In this document: in pieces, positions 16,649-25,221 of the stretch
Numbering within the stretch: position 1 is the stretch's first letter
Layout of the letters: each line of letters opens with the position of its first letter
NCBI GenBank assembly: GCA_028289325.1
Contig: JANQQN010000055.1
Span: 1 to 64,000, forward strand
From: Myxococcota bacterium
GTDB lineage: Bacteria > Myxococcota > Kuafuiibacteriia > Kuafuiibacteriales > Kuafuiibacteriaceae
Direction: 5' to 3'
Length of the DNA: 64,000 nucleotides
Program-made: the position numbers and the translations under genes
Notes under the pieces: model-generated
What the model was told of the DNA's origin: nothing
Database searches by the model: none
Seen by the model: the letters and a program-made list of their open reading frames with translations, nothing else

Positions 16649-17317
16649 ATGCAGTGGCCCATGTTTGCACCGTCCGCAAGATCAATGGCGGCGCTCGAGC
16701 TCGCACTCTTTGTTGGCATTGTCGCCGGCCATACCGTCGGTATTCTGCCGATATCTTCCACGCCGTTGTTGGTGGTGCTCGTCTGGTGGTCCCTTCACCG
16801 GCGGCACATGACATGGGCTTCCATCGGGCTTCTGTGGCCGAACAAGGTGGTGGTCTGGGTGCTCACCGGCGTAGTTGCGGCAGTGGTGCTGCAGTTGTGG
16901 GGTACATGGGTTCAAGAACCCTTCTTCGATAGACTGACCGGACAAACGCAGGATCTGTCTCAGTTCTCGCAGATGAAGGACAACTTGGGATTTCTTGTTG
17001 TCATGCTCATCCTCAATTGGCTCTTGGCGGCCTTCGGTGAGGAGACCGCCTATCGCGGCTATCTTCTTAATCGGCTCGCCGACCTTTTCGGCCGGACCAA
17101 GCTCGGATGGACCGCGGCGGTCGTGTTCGGATCTGCAGCTTTCGGGGTGGCCCATTTGTGGCAAGGCACATCCGGGGTGCTCGATGCTTCGGTGATGGGG
17201 GTTTGGTATGCGCTGCTCTATCTCGGAGCCAATCGCAACCTATTGGTCCCGGCGGTCGCTCATGGGGTCAACAACACGAACGGACTCTGTCTCATCTATC
17301 TGGGATACGGCTTATAG
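16649..17317 (+). CDS. CPBP-family intramembrane metalloprotease
   Basis: This 222-residue membrane protein has about six hydrophobic segments and the CPBP/CAAX-protease (Rce1-like) motifs: EETAYRG in AAFGEETAYRGYL, FGVAHLWQG carrying the second metal-site His, and HGVNNTNG carrying the third. Bacterial members are intramembrane glutamic/metal-dependent proteases, often linked to bacteriocin self-immunity or peptide processing. It is 26 nt after the zinc-ribbon membrane gene, and the two could form a unit. Its presence between immunity-like genes and a large toxin candidate suggests, without proving, a part in toxin maturation or self-protection. Confidence 0.87.
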   Translation: MQWPMFAPSARSMAALELALFVGIVAGHTVGILPISSTPLLVVLVWWSLHRRHMTWASIGLLWPNKVVVWVLTGVVAAVVLQLWGTWVQEPFFDRLTGQTQDLSQFSQMKDNLGFLVVMLILNWLLAAFGEETAYRGYLLNRLADLFGRTKLGWTAAVVFGSAAFGVAHLWQGTSGVLDASVMGVWYALLYLGANRNLLVPAVAHGVNNTNGLCLIYLGYGL

Positions 17318-17700
17318 GCGGTATTCGCGAGACGCGACGATCGATACGCCGTTCGTGGAGTCGATGTACCTCGGTATCTTCTTCAACCGCGGTGTCCTTC
17401 GGAGGGGCGTGAAGATCCGTGCGTCCGGTCGAGTGCGGCGTAGACTCGCGCCCTGCGACTTCTTGATTCGCGCGACCCCCGAGATCCCGCTGCTCAAGCC
17501 TCCGGCAAAACCCGAATCGCCGACAGAGGATGAACCTCTCGGATCCCGTCCCCTCCCGGGCAACACCGGGGCATCCACAGTGCTCGAAGCGCAAGTCCTG
17601 CACAACATACTCCTCTCGTGGCACGAGCCCCCTTGCGCAGATGCCCTACGGCTCAAGGGCCGGCCGAGCGACCAGGCACGGAACTTGCCGACATCATGCT
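17318..17700. other. Spacer upstream of the toxin gene
   Basis: About 380 nt. The toxin ORF is open back to 17530, but those 57 residues are Ser/Arg/His-rich and unlike the following sequence. Shadows such as 17208-17801 have no credible domain. It probably carries the toxin promoter; no clear boxes were seen. Confidence 0.4.
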
Positions 17701-20700
17701 ATGGCCGCGCATCTAGATCGTCGGAAGATCGAGTCGACCTTCTCCTCCGGTCTAAACATCAGACAGATCTCGGAAAATGGTCGGGAATACCTGCGGTCTG
17801 AATTCAATATCTCGGACGCCGACCTTCAGGACTTCGCGCAGGCAGGCGATCCCGAAGACGGGGTTGACGTGGTTTCGGGCGACGTCGAGTTGCGGGAGTT
17901 CGGCACCCTGATTCTCGGCGATGAGAACCTGGTCGATACGTCGTCGCTTCCGCCACAAAAGGCGGAGCGAATTCGGGACCTGTTCGATTTCTTCGCCCAA
18001 GAGATGGCCAAACAGACGGCGCTCGCCTCACGCCAGGGCGACACCGACGTATCCTTCGACGTTCGCCCCCCGGCGCCCGTCGGCATTCGAGGCACGGGGC
18101 AGACATCGGTCCTGGCCCCGCAGGCCGCAGATCAACGCCCGCCGCTCACCCCCGATGAAGTCATCCTCAGCGCTCCGGTATCGACGCCCGGCGTGCTGCT
18201 GGTGAACGTCAGCGCTACCCGCGAAGAGATCGCCACGGCTTTGTACGGCGATCCGACGCGCACCGACGATTTCGATATCGTCACGCCGCAGCGGGACGGA
18301 GGCGACGACGCGCTGGGCTCCGAGGACGCGGTGGCGGTGATGCCACGTGATCCGGCCGATTTGACGAAGTTTGCCCTCGCCAAGCTCCGGCCTGCGTTGG
18401 AAGCCGCCGTCGTCCTCGACGCCGCGAGGACGGCCGACAAGCTTCGAACAGACTACTACCTCGTACCGGGCGAAGTGAACGAGCTCGTTTTCCGGAGTCT
18501 GAAGTGGTCGCAGCTGTCGGAGTTCACCGACGCTCGCGGCAACAGCTATTTCGACCGATACTTGCTGGCGCTCAAGGGTGAGAAGATCGGCAGGTCGAAT
18601 GCCCTCGAGCGGCTGCAGGCTCGGACGGACTCCGAGCAGCTCGAAAAGGCGATCAAGCTTCGCTCAGACGCCGTGAACGTCCGCTACAAGGTCCGGGATA
18701 CCGACCGAAGCGGGAAGTTCAGCCCGGGAGCGGTCATCGGTCGGTTCTATTGGGCGGGCGAAGGCGGCGAAGGGAGCTTGCAGCTTCGTGTCGGTCCGGA
18801 GCTCGCGGTGGCCCATACTCGCGAAGAAGCCGAGATCCTCACCCGCAACTCGCCTTTCCAGGCCATGCGGGCCGTGGTCGAACAAGAGGTCAACGGAGAA
18901 AGGAAGTACGTCGGCTACGGCATCGTGCACGCCAATCTGGACCTATTGGTGCAGGGGCCTGCGGAAGGCGCCGAGGGGCGCTTCTTTTGGTACCACCGCA
19001 CCACCATCTTCATTCCTGAAGGCAACAGTCCAGGCGACCTCTTCCGCGACTCCCCGACCGTGCAGGCGACGCAGCAGCGTCTCCTCGACGAGGCTATCCG
19101 TCAGGCCGGAACCGGTGATTTGCACAAGCTCTACGCGCTCCAGCTAGACGTCCTGGCCCGCGCCTCGATAGACGAGCGCCTCCGGATCGTGAAGCTCGTA
19201 GTCCAACGCGATAGTTTTGACAGCGAAAAGGCCAACCAACTTCTGGCTCGAGTTATCCTCAGCGTTCAAAACGATGACTTCCCTGCCTTCGAACGAAAGC
19301 TCTCGACGACCGGACTCTATCGGGCATTACTGCGCAACGACCGCGGGCTTCGCCCATTGGCCCGCGTATTCACCTTAAAGACGTTGAGTTCAATTCCGAT
19401 CGGAGGCGAGGCGCTCGACAATATGCCCGTACTGCGGATCGGGAGCGCGGACTGGACCAAACGATGGGCCTTCGGCGTCCCGGTTACCGTCAAGTCGCAG
19501 CTCGTACCGCCCTCCCAGTGGGCTCCGGAGGACGCTCCGTCGTTCGATCCATCCCGACCGATCCCCGGCCGAGAGCCAGCCCTCCCTGGTGAAGCGGCGG
19601 GAACCGTCGACCGGGCCGCGATCCGATTCGACTTACAGTCCCAGTACCGACTCACGCCCGCGGACGTTAAGACCGAAGGGAGTTCCGGTCCCTACCTGCC
19701 CACTCAGCTGGTCATGGTCCAAGTCGACACCGATGACGGCCCCCAGTTCCGGATCGTGACCGCTCTCGAGGCGGCGGCGATGACCTCCGGTCCCGGCTAC
19801 GAGGCCATCGTACAATCGGGAACCGATGCCGTAACCGTCGCCCTCATGGCGCAGGCGGGCATGAGTTTGGCCGCGACGTTTGGCCCCGCTTTCGTCAACG
19901 GCGCCGCTCGGGGCGGCATGAGCGCCGGTCTTCGGGCCATGGCCGCACACGCTGCCACTGAGGCCGGAAAGCAGGCGCTTCGCCAGTTCGCTTTCGATGC
20001 GGGCCTGTTGGCCACCGTTCTTGTCGTCGAAGAAAACCGCAGCGCCCTCGAAAAGACCGAAGCCGGCCGAAAGTTCCTCGCCGCCTACGACGTCGCGATG
20101 GTTGGTCTGCTCGCGTATGGCGGATATCGGCTGCTGAACTCCGGGATGGTCGAGCGGCTCGCTCGTTTGGGAAATGCCGCCGTCAAGTCGCTATCAGGTC
20201 GGGCGCAGGCCGCCGCGCGACGGATCGAGGTCGAGCTCCAGGCCCTTCAAAAGACCTTCAAGACGATGAGCGAGGCCGACGAGCTCGTCGCCGTCACCAC
20301 CAATGGCACGCGGGTCATGGTCCCCGGTAGCGAACAGCGCTTCGGCCATCTGTTGATGATGGCGCGGGGCGATGTAGCGACGAAGGCCTTGGTCGGTCGC
20401 CTGCCCGCCGGCGCGGGGAAGACCACGGCCCAAGAGACTCTGGCCTGGCTCCAGGGTGGGGCGACCACTCGGGAGGCCCGACGCGCGTACGCCGCCATCG
20501 CCAATCACGCGAACGCCCTTCCGACCGCCAAAGAAGCCGAGGCCTTTCTCGGCCGAATCGCCAGGATTCGCAGCGCCGGCAAGCCACCCGCGGTCGTCGC
20601 CGACCTCCTCGTGACGGCGACTAAGCAAGGCAGCTTGGCCCAGCAGCTTCAGTACCTGGAAGCGGTCCAGGCACTGGTCTCCAAGAGTGCACTCACGCAG

Positions 20701-21402
20701 GAAGCGCTGAAGGTCCTGGGTCAGAAGGCCCGCCAGGGCAAGCTGGACGTCGTCTGGCTGATGAAGGAGACCAACCTGTCGGCGGAGACGATCAACTTTC
20801 TCGGCAAGGACTCTCAGACGCCGTGGAGGCTCCTGCAGCGCGCCTCCGCCACATCACCCATGCCCAGCAAGTCGGTGATGATGGACTTTCAGCGGCGCGT
20901 CCGCGGTATGGCCGGCGAAAAGGCCGCTGAAGCCGCCGTCAAGGAATGGCGAAGAACCGTCGGTGCGCCGGCCTATAGAATTGATCGAAGGCAAGTCCCG
21001 GCCGGCAACAGCAAGCTCGACTACCGGTTGGTGTCGACGGGCGACGGCCCCAGGGCGACCGCCCTCATGGAGGTCAAGGGCTGGAACAGGACCGCTTGGA
21101 CCAACGCCATCGAAGCCGGGAACGCCAAGATCGCCGGCGAGACGCTGAAAGGCAAAGCGAGGGACGCGTATCGCAAGATGCAGCACCTGATCAAGCAGCT
21201 GAAAGACGCAACCGCCCACGGCACGGACGCGCCATTCCTGATGGTCACGGACGATATTGCGCACCTTGTGCCCGACCTTAGGAATATCCTCAGCTACCAC
21301 GGGCTCGGCAATGTCAGGATCGTCTATATGGCCGAGGGTCAGATTGCGGCGGCGAGCGCACAGATTCGCGGAGGACTAGGGTTGCCGGTGAAGAAGAGAT
21401 GA
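17701..21402 (+). CDS. Large polymorphic-toxin candidate with C-terminal PD-(D/E)XK-like nuclease domain
   Basis: The start at 17701 (MAAHLDRRKIESTF) gives 1233 residues. The N-terminal region has an EF-hand-like patch (SDADLQDFAQAGDPEDGVDV) and a LysM-like stretch (VSATREEIATALYGDPT, about 170-190). The long central part is novel to me. A helical Ala/Gly-rich region at about 710-810 could insert in membranes. The C-terminal 165 residues have the layout of a restriction-endonuclease-fold toxin: Glu in GEKAAEAAV (about 1072), Asp in SKLDYRLV (about 1105) and ExK in LMEVKGW (about 1124). There is no signal peptide, so export would need a specialised secretion system not visible here. The stop overlaps the next gene by 4 nt (ATGA), as toxin-immunity pairs do. 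The toxin call is inferred from architecture and context. Confidence 0.68.
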   Translation: MAAHLDRRKIESTFSSGLNIRQISENGREYLRSEFNISDADLQDFAQAGDPEDGVDVVSGDVELREFGTLILGDENLVDTSSLPPQKAERIRDLFDFFAQEMAKQTALASRQGDTDVSFDVRPPAPVGIRGTGQTSVLAPQAADQRPPLTPDEVILSAPVSTPGVLLVNVSATREEIATALYGDPTRTDDFDIVTPQRDGGDDALGSEDAVAVMPRDPADLTKFALAKLRPALEAAVVLDAARTADKLRTDYYLVPGEVNELVFRSLKWSQLSEFTDARGNSYFDRYLLALKGEKIGRSNALERLQARTDSEQLEKAIKLRSDAVNVRYKVRDTDRSGKFSPGAVIGRFYWAGEGGEGSLQLRVGPELAVAHTREEAEILTRNSPFQAMRAVVEQEVNGERKYVGYGIVHANLDLLVQGPAEGAEGRFFWYHRTTIFIPEGNSPGDLFRDSPTVQATQQRLLDEAIRQAGTGDLHKLYALQLDVLARASIDERLRIVKLVVQRDSFDSEKANQLLARVILSVQNDDFPAFERKLSTTGLYRALLRNDRGLRPLARVFTLKTLSSIPIGGEALDNMPVLRIGSADWTKRWAFGVPVTVKSQLVPPSQWAPEDAPSFDPSRPIPGREPALPGEAAGTVDRAAIRFDLQSQYRLTPADVKTEGSSGPYLPTQLVMVQVDTDDGPQFRIVTALEAAAMTSGPGYEAIVQSGTDAVTVALMAQAGMSLAATFGPAFVNGAARGGMSAGLRAMAAHAATEAGKQALRQFAFDAGLLATVLVVEENRSALEKTEAGRKFLAAYDVAMVGLLAYGGYRLLNSGMVERLARLGNAAVKSLSGRAQAAARRIEVELQALQKTFKTMSEADELVAVTTNGTRVMVPGSEQRFGHLLMMARGDVATKALVGRLPAGAGKTTAQETLAWLQGGATTREARRAYAAIANHANALPTAKEAEAFLGRIARIRSAGKPPAVVADLLVTATKQGSLAQQLQYLEAVQALVSKSALTQEALKVLGQKARQGKLDVVWLMKETNLSAETINFLGKDSQTPWRLLQRASATSPMPSKSVMMDFQRRVRGMAGEKAAEAAVKEWRRTVGAPAYRIDRRQVPAGNSKLDYRLVSTGDGPRATALMEVKGWNRTAWTNAIEAGNAKIAGETLKGKARDAYRKMQHLIKQLKDATAHGTDAPFLMVTDDIAHLVPDLRNILSYHGLGNVRIVYMAEGQIAAASAQIRGGLGLPVKKR

Positions 21403-22133
21403 GTGAGTCGATTTCTACTGCGGTGTGGGTGATCTTCAGTGGTCGTCCGGCATCCGAGACGAAGCCAGAGGCAAAGGCGTACTTCGCCCCCTTTCCATCC
21501 GAGGAAGTCGAACCGTGGCGATCGGTCACGACCCCCGGCGGCAGCGCACTTTTCTCTCACGAGCCGGGCAGCGAAGGGCATCACGACATGCCCCTCGCCG
21601 AGAAGCTGTCCCACAAGGGCGTCGTCGCGTTGTGGTGGACGGCGACCGACACCCTGCTGGAGTTCGACAACGGTCGAGAGCGTTCCGAACCTCAGCGAGC
21701 GCTCGTCGATTGGTTGCGAGAACACGGCGTCGAAGAAGAAGACGACGACGAACTTTTGCCGACACCCGACGTCACCTCGGTCGCCGTCTTCGTCGGTATG
21801 GAGGCCGAAGCGGTCGCCAAACTCTTCACACAAGACGGCATCGAAGTCAGCTCGGGGCCGGTCGGCGCCATCGTTCGGCACACCAAGGGCCAAGCGTCGT
21901 TCGCCGCGAAGCTTGTTTCCAAGAAAGTTGGTCGTACCGCTCACGTCATTACGATCACTCGCACACCCCAGGAGCCTTTTTTAGTCGAGATCATTCAGGG
22001 CGATAAGTCGCTCGGCTTCTTCGGCGACGTGCTCGGCTCATGGCCGGGAATGGTCATTCTCGACGACGTCTTGGGCGAGCGCGAGCCCCGTCGAATTCTC
22101 TCTAAACTCGGCTTGTCGGACTTGGCGAAGTAG
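21399..22133 (+). CDS. Probable cognate immunity protein of the upstream toxin
   Basis: This 244-residue soluble acidic protein (runs such as EEEDDDELL) starts in the ATGA overlap with the toxin stop, so its synthesis is coupled to the toxin. I recognise no family. It appears to have two halves: an N-terminal alpha/beta part (AVWVIFSGRP, VVALWWTATDTLLEF) and a C-terminal part (TSVAVFVGMEAEAVAKLF to GMVILDDVLGERE). Acidic single-domain proteins directly after a nuclease toxin are the usual form of cognate immunity proteins, which bind and block the active site in the cytosol. Assignment rests on position, overlap and charge only. Confidence 0.55.
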   Translation: MSESISTAVWVIFSGRPASETKPEAKAYFAPFPSEEVEPWRSVTTPGGSALFSHEPGSEGHHDMPLAEKLSHKGVVALWWTATDTLLEFDNGRERSEPQRALVDWLREHGVEEEDDDELLPTPDVTSVAVFVGMEAEAVAKLFTQDGIEVSSGPVGAIVRHTKGQASFAAKLVSKKVGRTAHVITITRTPQEPFLVEIIQGDKSLGFFGDVLGSWPGMVILDDVLGEREPRRILSKLGLSDLAK

Positions 22134-22184
22134 ATTCTTAGCGACGCGATCCGCCCCTGCCAGGTCCGTCGAGGTGGACAAGCG

Positions 22185-23780
22185 TCAGGCGGCGCCCACG
22201 GGGGCGGTCACGGTGGAGCGCTCCAGCGCCGCGGCCGCGAAGGCGGGGCCGGCATCGGCGAGCTTGTGGAAGGCGACATCAACGCCGTGGGCGCGAAGCT
22301 CATCGACTTCGTCATCGTAGCTGGCGGTCGCGGCAATGGTGCCGCGGTAGCCGGCGCCGCGGAGTTGGGCGACGGCCGCCATGTTCTCCTCGTGGCTATC
22401 GATCGCCAACATGACCAGCTCCACCCGTTGTGGATCGATCTCCAGCCTCGCCCAAAAATCGGCGTCGGTGGCGCTGGCCTCGAAAACGCGGCGCCCCTCG
22501 CTGGCCATGGTCTTCACCACCTGCTCGTCAACGTCGAAACCGACCAGGTCTTGGTCGCCCACCAACCCCCTTGCTCGTTCGTAGGCGTAGGCTCCCACTT
22601 CGCCCAGGCCGAACACGAGCACGCGGGCCGAGCCCACGCGGACGGGCTGCTCCTCGGGGATAGGCGTCTGTCGTTCGAGTCGCGTGAACCACTCTCGGTA
22701 GGCAGCGTACAGCTCGAAGGCGCGGCGATTGAGCAGCGACAGGGGCACGAAGCTTACGCCCATGGCCAGCGCGAGGGTGACCAGCCACGTGGGTTCCAAC
22801 CAGCCCTTGGTTACCGCTACCGAGCAGACGATGAGCCCGAACTCACTGTAAGGCGTGAGGCCGAGTGAGGCCAACCACGCGCTACGTGAACGCAGTCCGA
22901 AGCGGGTGAAGAGCACCATGTACAGCACGCCCTTGACGGGAAGCAGCAGCGCGAGGCCGGCCGCGACGCCAAGGTCGGCGAGGCTCGGCGCACCGGTCAG
23001 ACCGATAGTGACGAAGAAGCCCACCAGGAGGAGGTCCTTGATGCTGAGGAGCGCCGCCGACAGCTCCTTGGCCTTCGGCATGCCGCCGACGATGGCGCCG
23101 GCAACCAGAGGGCCGAGGTCTTCCTTGACCCCCACGAGGCCGAACAGCTGGGCGCCGCCGAGGGTCAGCGCGAGACCGGCGAGCACGAGGAGCTCGCGGT
23201 GACCCGCCCAGGTGAGCAGTCGGCCGAACACCGGCCGAAGCAGCGGCAGCCCGAAGAGCCCCAGCGCCCACGGGCTCGGCACCGTGCCTTTGGTGACGGC
23301 GAGAAAAGCGACCGCCACCAGGTCTTGGACGACGAGGATACCGATGAGGACACGCCCATAGAGGGCATTCATGTTCTCGCGGTCCTCTAGAATCTTCACC
23401 GAGAAGAGAGTGCTGGAGAAACAGCCCACGAAGGCGATCGCCACGACGCCGATGGGTGCGAGCGCGGCGAAGGGGGCCACCCCCAGGGCCATCGGCGCCG
23501 CGAGCGCGACCGCGCTGATCGCCGTGAACAGGACCGTATGCAGCAGCGACGTCCCGAGCACGTGCGGCCGTAGAAGCGAAGGCAGGTCGAGCTTGAGGCC
23601 GATGGCGAAGAGCAGGAGCTGGACACCGATGTTCGAGAGCGTGGTGAGCGAAGGGTCAACCTTGAGCCCCAGCTGCTTCATGAGGAAGCCTGCGGCCAGA
23701 AAGCCGAGGAGGGGGGCCTGTCCAAGCTGCTTCACCGCGAGGCCGAAGAAGAAGGCGATACCGATCCAGGTCAGATCCAT
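22185..23780 (-). CDS. Kef-type monovalent cation:proton antiporter with RCK/TrkA-N domain
   Basis: The start at 23780 (MDLTWIGIAFFFGLAVKQLG) has a strong ribosome binding site (AGAGGTAG) and is preferred to the track start, which adds 24 non-hydrophobic residues. The 531-residue protein has about 12 membrane segments typical of CPA2 exchangers (LLLFAIGLKLDL, GVVAIAFVGCFSSTLFSVKIL, LGPLVAGAIVGG). These are followed from about residue 385 by a cytoplasmic Rossmann RCK domain (RVLVFGLGEVGAYAYERA, DLVGFDVDEQ). Such proteins export K+ in exchange for H+ and are gated by nucleotides or glutathione adducts. It is convergent with the immunity gene (51 nt) and downstream of a TIR gene on the same strand. 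Confidence 0.9.
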   Translation of the reverse strand: MDLTWIGIAFFFGLAVKQLGQAPLLGFLAAGFLMKQLGLKVDPSLTTLSNIGVQLLLFAIGLKLDLPSLLRPHVLGTSLLHTVLFTAISAVALAAPMALGVAPFAALAPIGVVAIAFVGCFSSTLFSVKILEDRENMNALYGRVLIGILVVQDLVAVAFLAVTKGTVPSPWALGLFGLPLLRPVFGRLLTWAGHRELLVLAGLALTLGGAQLFGLVGVKEDLGPLVAGAIVGGMPKAKELSAALLSIKDLLLVGFFVTIGLTGAPSLADLGVAAGLALLLPVKGVLYMVLFTRFGLRSRSAWLASLGLTPYSEFGLIVCSVAVTKGWLEPTWLVTLALAMGVSFVPLSLLNRRAFELYAAYREWFTRLERQTPIPEEQPVRVGSARVLVFGLGEVGAYAYERARGLVGDQDLVGFDVDEQVVKTMASEGRRVFEASATDADFWARLEIDPQRVELVMLAIDSHEENMAAVAQLRGAGYRGTIAATASYDDEVDELRAHGVDVAFHKLADAGPAFAAAALERSTVTAPVGAA

Positions 23781-24013
23781 GACGCCTACCTCTTTCCGTA
23801 GCCTCAACCCGTCGTCCACCCCCGAGCGGACGAGACCCTCGATTCCCCCCACCGGACCGTATCGGGCGTTCCGTGCCCCACCTCACCGGGGGCGCGCCGG
23901 TCTGCAGATCGCCTGACACGCGCAGTGGACGGAACCGTGAAGACCCGCAGTCACTCGTCGTGCGCCTCGTCCCGCCAGTGATCGTGCTGGTCTGCCGCTG
24001 CCTGTCGGGCGGC

Positions 24014-25018
24014 CTACGAAGAACCTCGGCGAGCGAGCTTGAACTCTCGGCTGAAGATCGTCCACAGCCTGCTGCGTCCATGCTGCTCGTTCAACCGCGC
24101 GAACAGGTCGTCTCTGGTCATGCCGAGCATGCCGGTCAAGACCTGGCCGTACCACGCCAAGTTCTCGCGGGCCTCGGAAACCGACTTGCTCCTAAGGAGG
24201 TTTTTGAACTCGTCGAACACGCGGTCGCGGCTCAGGTTGCGGACCTTGGTCCCGCCGTGTGCGGACTCTAAGACGAAGCCGATGAATGCGGTGGGCACAC
24301 CATGCCGGTTGGCGAGGAACTGCTCCCAGTCTCGGTGGCCGCGAACAGAGGCCACATTCTCGTCGAGTTGTTCGACGAGGTCGAAACGGCTTCGCGGGCC
24401 GCGGAACGCCTCCATCGGGGATTCGGAGTCGAAACGCCCCAGTAGAAAGTCGATGGCTTCGAGCTTCATCCCGGACCTCTTGGCGAGATAGCGACGTTTG
24501 CCTAGGTCCGTTCGGACCTCGCCCACCGTATGGTGGCCCTCGACTTCGTCGCGACCCAACAGATCTTTGATCTGCTCCACGAGCTCCTGGACGTCATCTC
24601 GGAAGTGAGGATCCCAATTGATTCGAATCGAATGGCATCCCAGAAGTGGCCGGATCTCGTCCGGAACCTCATCGCGGCGAGGCAGCTCCGCATCCTGCAG
24701 CAGCAAAGGGATGACAGGGATGGAGCGGCTCAATAACGTCTGCACCTCGAAACGAACAGTGTCGTCCTCGCCATAGATCCGCACGCCGTTCCGATCCTCG
24801 GCGGATGCCCAGCTCGGTCCGATGGCGACGATGCCCGCTTCGCAGTTGGCAAGCTTGGTTCCAAGGACCTCACGAAAAGGGAGCCCGGCGGGAATGGACC
24901 CGACGTCATGAAAGACGGTGCCTTCTCCGAAAGCGTCGAGTAAGTGGTCGACGACTCGCCCGACCGAATACTTGGTGTCATCGCGACGGTAAGAAACAAA
25001 GAGAAATGGTTCAGTCAT
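24014..25018 (-). CDS. TIR-domain protein
   Basis: This is a 334-residue protein. Residues about 1-150 form a bacterial TIR domain: FLFVSYRRDD (box 1), a VFHDVGSIPAGLPF loop, IVAIGPSWAS, and DDTVRFEVQTLL, which supplies the Glu position used for NAD hydrolysis in active TIR enzymes. The C-terminal 180 residues are mostly helical and unrecognised, so they may be a sensor or partner-binding region. Bacterial TIR proteins act as NADases in anti-phage defence or as effectors. No Thoeris, CBASS or Argonaute partner gene is present nearby. It is followed after 234 nt by the Kef antiporter on the same strand. Biological role uncertain. Confidence 0.82.
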   Translation of the reverse strand: MTEPFLFVSYRRDDTKYSVGRVVDHLLDAFGEGTVFHDVGSIPAGLPFREVLGTKLANCEAGIVAIGPSWASAEDRNGVRIYGEDDTVRFEVQTLLSRSIPVIPLLLQDAELPRRDEVPDEIRPLLGCHSIRINWDPHFRDDVQELVEQIKDLLGRDEVEGHHTVGEVRTDLGKRRYLAKRSGMKLEAIDFLLGRFDSESPMEAFRGPRSRFDLVEQLDENVASVRGHRDWEQFLANRHGVPTAFIGFVLESAHGGTKVRNLSRDRVFDEFKNLLRSKSVSEARENLAWYGQVLTGMLGMTRDDLFARLNEQHGRSRLWTIFSREFKLARRGSS

Positions 25019-25221
25019 CAGCAGTTCCGAGACGGCCCGGCGACAAGTTAGTTCCTCGACGCACGGTAGTCAGCAACCAATATGGTATCTGATCATGTAG
25101 GCGGCTGCCAAGTATCGTTCCAACAAACCGATTGCGGTGACGTCGCTCTGCGGAGCTGGGTTGCCTCACGAACTTTATGGCACTATCTGAGCCCTCTCTC
25201 CCTTAGGGAAGATGCGCCGAT

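Noticed and set aside
24014-25018. Complete Thoeris or CBASS defence system around the TIR gene
   Set aside because: No ThsA, cyclase, Argonaute or SIR2-like gene occurs nearby, so only an isolated TIR gene can be claimed.
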